Shown: piece by piece, positions 60,799 through 64,000 of the stretch
How positions within the stretch are numbered: position 1 is the first letter of the stretch
How the letters are laid out: each line of letters begins with the position of its first letter
Assembly (NCBI GenBank): GCA_009103225.1
Contig: RHPI01003244.1
Location: 276,903-340,902, forward strand
Direction: 5' to 3'
Length of the DNA stretch: 64,000 nt
DNA from: Chlorokybus atmophyticus
Taxonomy: Eukaryota > Streptophyta > Chlorokybophyceae > Chlorokybales > Chlorokybaceae
The notes under the pieces: model-generated
Databases searched by the model: none
What the model was told of the DNA's origin: nothing
The model's input: only the letters and a program-made list of their open reading frames with translations
Program-made: the position numbers and the translations under genes

Positions 60799-60877
60799 TG
60801 TCACAACCCACTCGACCATAAAAGACTTGGTGCTTTTATGGTCGATTTGTGGTAATTTAATGTACCTTCCCGTTACA
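60799..60877 (-). repeat. 3' LTR (79 bp) of the miniature retrotransposon
   Basis: TG...CA bounded, with a perfect 12-bp stem CGACCATAAAAG / CTTTTATGGTCG in the middle. Confidence 0.92.
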
Positions 60878-61199
60878 CTCCCCCCCGACTTAACAACGCT
60901 GACGTCCTCGGCAGTTGGCTCCGTTCATCCCAGGGGTTTGCTAGAGTCGGCCACCGGCCCCAACGGCAAAGACCGGCTAAATTAGGCCCATACCGGTCAA
61001 CTCGCACATAGCGCACCGCTGCCGGCCCCACAGGTCGCTTCGCGACAGGCTGGTGGCGGACTGCCGCGCCGACTGAACTGGACAGTCCGACGCGACTGCC
61101 ATTAGGCAAGTCGCGACCTATCAGTGACGGCACTTATGAAGTGACCATTTACGATATTACTGGATCGAGAAACAACGACGGCGGAATTCGTGTGCAAGG

Positions 61200-61222
61200 T
61201 AGGAATCGAACCCGGGTCTCAA
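61200..61222 (-). promoter_or_regulatory. RNA polymerase III B-box-like sequence after the primer-binding site
   Basis: The minus strand reads CCCGGGTTCGATTCCTACC immediately inside the primer-binding site. GGTTCGATTCC matches the B-box/T-loop consensus of tRNA genes. It may be a copied tRNA segment or an internal promoter; a clear A-box at the right distance was not seen. Confidence 0.5.
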
Positions 61223-61235
61223 GCTCTAATACCAA

Positions 61236-61314
61236 TGTCAAAGCCCACTCGACTATAAAAGATTTGGTACTTTCATAGTCAATTTGCAGTAATTTACTGT
61301 ACCTTCCCGTTACA
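61236..61314 (-). repeat. 5' LTR (79 bp) of the miniature retrotransposon
   Basis: Same length and ends as the 3' LTR, with substitutions spread along it. The central dyad is kept with changes on both arms. Confidence 0.92.
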
Positions 61315-62144
61315 ATTAGTGTAGCGCTTCAATTGCACGTAGCATATGTAAAGTAGCATGGAAAGTTTGCTATTGCCAATGGTTGGTGCAATCAAGCGTA
61401 ATCCATGCAGCAGCTGTGGAGCTGGTGCCTTTGCTGTGTACTTGTTTCAAGCTGGGATGGTTGTTCGTAAAAAAGAGTGATGGGCCATGTGATTGTGCTT
61501 ACTTGCACGCTTGCTGTTAGCGAATTGGTGATGTAAAAGAGGTGAATATTTAAACCATCAATGGCAGTCTACCACACTTTGAATGGAGTAGGTGGAAAAC
61601 AAAAGGATAAAAAGTGTCCATCTTACCCTAATAGCTACAGCTTGCAACTGTTGCGCCTTTTCTTCATGATTGAATTCTGGGAAGTGTGAATACACTTTTT
61701 GAGATCTGGGAGCCAATAATTAAGCATGGCAAGTTGTGTACAATTCACCTGAACGTAATGTAGGAGGGAATCACTTTATGACCAACAGTGTCAAGAGTGC
61801 AACATGTAATTTTGAATTTATCGCTTAAACAACACCACGTGCAAGTGTACACGGTGTTCTGGAGCATAAGTGCTTATATAGTGCATGTATATATTCAACG
61901 AGGTTAAAGCAAGAAAACACAACGACAAACGCAAGGAAAACCACATGCTAACCCACAGCTATGCACATGTATGAAGCCACGGGATATGCAAGCACACATG
62001 CCCTTTGTGGTTGCTATCATATCCTGCTATTGGTGCACAACAAGCGCACAGATGCAGTAAAGCTGAGTAGAACATTGAATATATGCACACTCTACACAGC
62101 ACTCGACATGTCCTATAACAAGCAGACAAGCAGGCAAGGCGGCT
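61315..62144. other. Intergenic, nothing recognised
   Basis: About 800 bp of mixed sequence with short open frames only, between the miniature retrotransposon and the 3' end of the PHD-finger gene. Confidence 0.45.
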
Positions 62145-64000
62145 TCATTGCTTAAGGCAAGGGCAATACTTGACCTCAGCCAGTTCCACACCCGTGCGCC
62201 ACTTTAACAGCTCAGTGGGTGCGATGAGCCTATGCTTGTGGCCCCTTGCATTGCACTACCAGGAGTGCAGCAGTTTTTAATAGCGTTTGTCGATGTTAGG
62301 CCGGTGGTCGGTACAAACCGTATATGATACTTGTGGTTCAATTGGGCAAGAACCACAACGCAAATCAACAAGCTCAAGCACACAGCAGCTTACCATTGTT
62401 AGCCTCATCCCCACTCTCTTCAACGTGTTGAAGCCCACTCTGCACAGGTTGTGAAACCCTACCGCAACTGCCCGGCAGAGAACGACGAGCAAGGCTCTCC
62501 CTTGGGAGCTGCGCTGGAGCACCACCTTCTTCGTATGCAGCGCATCGCGAGCACGTAACCTCAACCATGCTACCCACAGCGTGCCGTCGACAGAGGCTGT
62601 TTGGACACGTCGCGCAGACTTGAAAAGCTGCTTCGTTGCAGTTCTTCACATGGCACCTGTGTTTTGGTTCAGTACAAGTGATAATGGTTCTAGGAGTGAA
62701 GTTCCTCACAACAAGATGCCAAGCATTTGCTGCAATGAAGTCCACTTACTCATGCCTTGGGCACTCCCAATATTCATCCTCCACAGGTGGCATAGAGACA
62801 CAGTGCGCGTGGTAGCTTTTCCAGCAACCTTCCACATCGCAGCCAGATATGGTGCCCCCATCCTTGCAGACAAAGCAGTAGTCTTCATGTTCCCGATGTT
62901 CCAACGCATCCAGCTCCAGTCTCGGTCTCATCCTGTGAACAAAGGTTCAGTGGCCAGGTCTACAGTCTCACAGTAGGGATATGAGGCATCACAATCGCAA
63001 ACAGTACCTCTTGTACTCAAAATGCCAGTCGCGGCGTGTGGTCCATGACACCTCGCTCGAGGCGCTATTGGTTTCGCTTTGGGCACCCTGCACCAAGTAC
63101 ACAAGATGGTTGTATGTGATGCCAAAACCCAGGATATATGAGGACATCCAGATTCTAATGGACAACGTTGTTAACTCTCCTCTTACCGGAGTGTCCCGGT
63201 GCATGCCTCGACGCATGAGACTGCGCCTGTCTTTAACAAGCGCTACTGTTACTTTGTTGTCATGGGGATCAATTCCCTCAAACCACTGGCCCTTGACCTG
63301 CCAGCAAGAAGGGATATTCATCAGCCATTTTCATACTACTATTTCAATTTACTATCATCACACCAAGCACACGCCAAAACGATTGCAACACAGCCACTTA
63401 CCAGGTTGCAATCAAGGTAGGTTTGTTCTGCAAAGCGGGGCTTGTCTTTTCTTAGGATTGCAAATCCTCCACTGTGCTGGACTTGGTTGCTCATGTACCA
63501 CCTAGCTCTGAGCAGCTGGTGCTCCCGACCAGCTATCACCACAACATAAAAGGATTGCACCCTGCCATACCAATGGATCTTCTTGGTTGGGTCATCTGAG
63601 TCACGCCCAACGGTAAACACGCCACAGTCCATGGTGCGGAGTTTCTTCTCCATTTCCTCTGCTCTGAACTGACCGATGTCCTTGTAGCGTGCTCTGAAGT
63701 ATCGCTTGATGTACTTTGGAAAGATTGGACCGCTCAACAGCTCCATCTCGTGCTTTGTAAGCTCCCTAGCAGGTCCACGCCAGTGATGCAGCTCAGTCAT
63801 ATGCTCTATGTCCTTTGCCACGACATGTCCTTGTGTTTGAGCCCTTTCCCTTGCCATCCTGCGTTTGTTCACCTCCCGGCTGAACTCTCTGTGTAGCAGC
63901 AACCCATAAATAAAACATACTGTCTGCGCGTTGGACATCACGTACAAAACAGCAACTCCCAAAGCAACTTACTCTTTTAACAGCCTGTATTCATCGTCAT
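62145..64000 (-). CDS. PHD plus C5HCH zinc-finger protein, 5' end beyond the window
   Basis: Exons in phase: 63973-64000 (partial), 63402-63888, 63187-63297, 63008-63087, 62750-62932 and 62394-62656. A probable last exon ends at TGA 62145-62147 (HRLIAPTELLKWRTGVELAE), but its acceptor is not resolved. The N-terminal part seen is basic (EVNKRRMARERAQTQG), followed by an unassigned domain with WYGRVQSFYVVVIAGREHQL, RARWYMSNQ and KGQWFEGIDPHDNKV; it recalls domains in algal transposon-derived or chromatin proteins. Then comes a PHD finger: YCFVCKDGGTISGCD, GCWKSYHAHCV and YWECPRH give the C-C-C-C-H-C-C-H pattern. It runs directly into CHVKNCNEAAFQVCATC and PNSLCRRH, a C5HCH finger as in NSD-type histone methyltransferases. 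No SET domain is visible in this part. Likely nuclear, reading histone marks; the target is unknown. Confidence 0.8.

Larger units (their letters stand above)
60799..61314 (-). mobile_element. Complete 516-bp miniature LTR retrotransposon (TRIM type)
   Basis: On the minus strand the element starts and ends with 79-bp direct repeats (61236-61314 and 60799-60877), each beginning TGTAACGGGAAGGTACA and ending GACA. One base after the 5' LTR comes TGGTATTAGAGC (61234-61223), the primer-binding site complementary to initiator Met tRNA, as in many plant LTR elements. Just before the 3' LTR is a purine tract (GGGGGGGAG, 60878-60887). The 5-bp flanks CTTAG and ATTAG match at four of five bases. The 358-bp interior has no coding capacity, so it must rely on proteins of another element. 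The LTRs differ at about ten sites, indicating some age. Each LTR carries a dyad, for example CGACCATAAAAG and its complement around an 8-nt loop in the 3' LTR. Confidence 0.93.

Overview
The window looks like nuclear DNA of a green alga or other member of the green lineage. All well-supported genes are split by short GT-AG introns (mostly about 80-300 bp). One LEA gene begins with a chloroplast-type transit peptide. NBR1, a DEG15-type peroxisomal protease and a DUF3429/TMEM69 membrane protein have plant or algal layouts. The Penelope-like element has the permuted order (nuclease before reverse transcriptase) reported from green algae. I cannot name the species. Exon bounds were read by hand and could be off by a base; the phase arithmetic was checked for each gene called with high confidence.

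Layout. 1-6130 is transposon ground: a decayed hAT transposase (minus), a decayed pogo-type element (2906-5295) and a 287-bp relative of it (5844-6130). 6131-9112 is AT-rich and nearly empty. 9113-11272 is an F-box gene (+). 13337-16983 (-) encodes an 862-residue protein in which a long Glu/Lys/Arg/Ala-rich helical region is joined in frame to a complete histone H2A fold. 16984-20186 is non-coding with strong palindromes and one copy of a dispersed repeat. 20187-23348 (-) is NBR1. 24580-29220 is full of simple repeats and holds exon-like segments of an unrecognised + strand gene. 30365-32142 (-) is a plastid LEA protein. 34430-43190 is a nested repeat block: a Penelope-like element split by about 4.5 kb that holds an integrase-less Ty3/gypsy element, itself interrupted by a 79-bp solo LTR. 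43799-46509 (-) is a poly-Gln protein of unknown function, 47053-48725 (+) is DUF3429, and 51019-54180 (+) is DEG15. A run of about 250 G follows at 54303. 55897-60514 (+) is an unrecognised multi-exon gene, 60799-61314 is a complete miniature LTR retrotransposon, and 62145 to the right edge (-) is a PHD plus C5HCH finger gene.

There are no operons. The functional links are loose: NBR1 (selective autophagy) and DEG15 (peroxisomal processing) are both organelle quality-control factors, and the H2A fusion and the PHD-finger gene both point to chromatin. The two most interesting items are the H2A fusion and the miniature retrotransposon with 79-bp LTRs, whose solo LTR sits inside another element with a perfect 5-bp target duplication.
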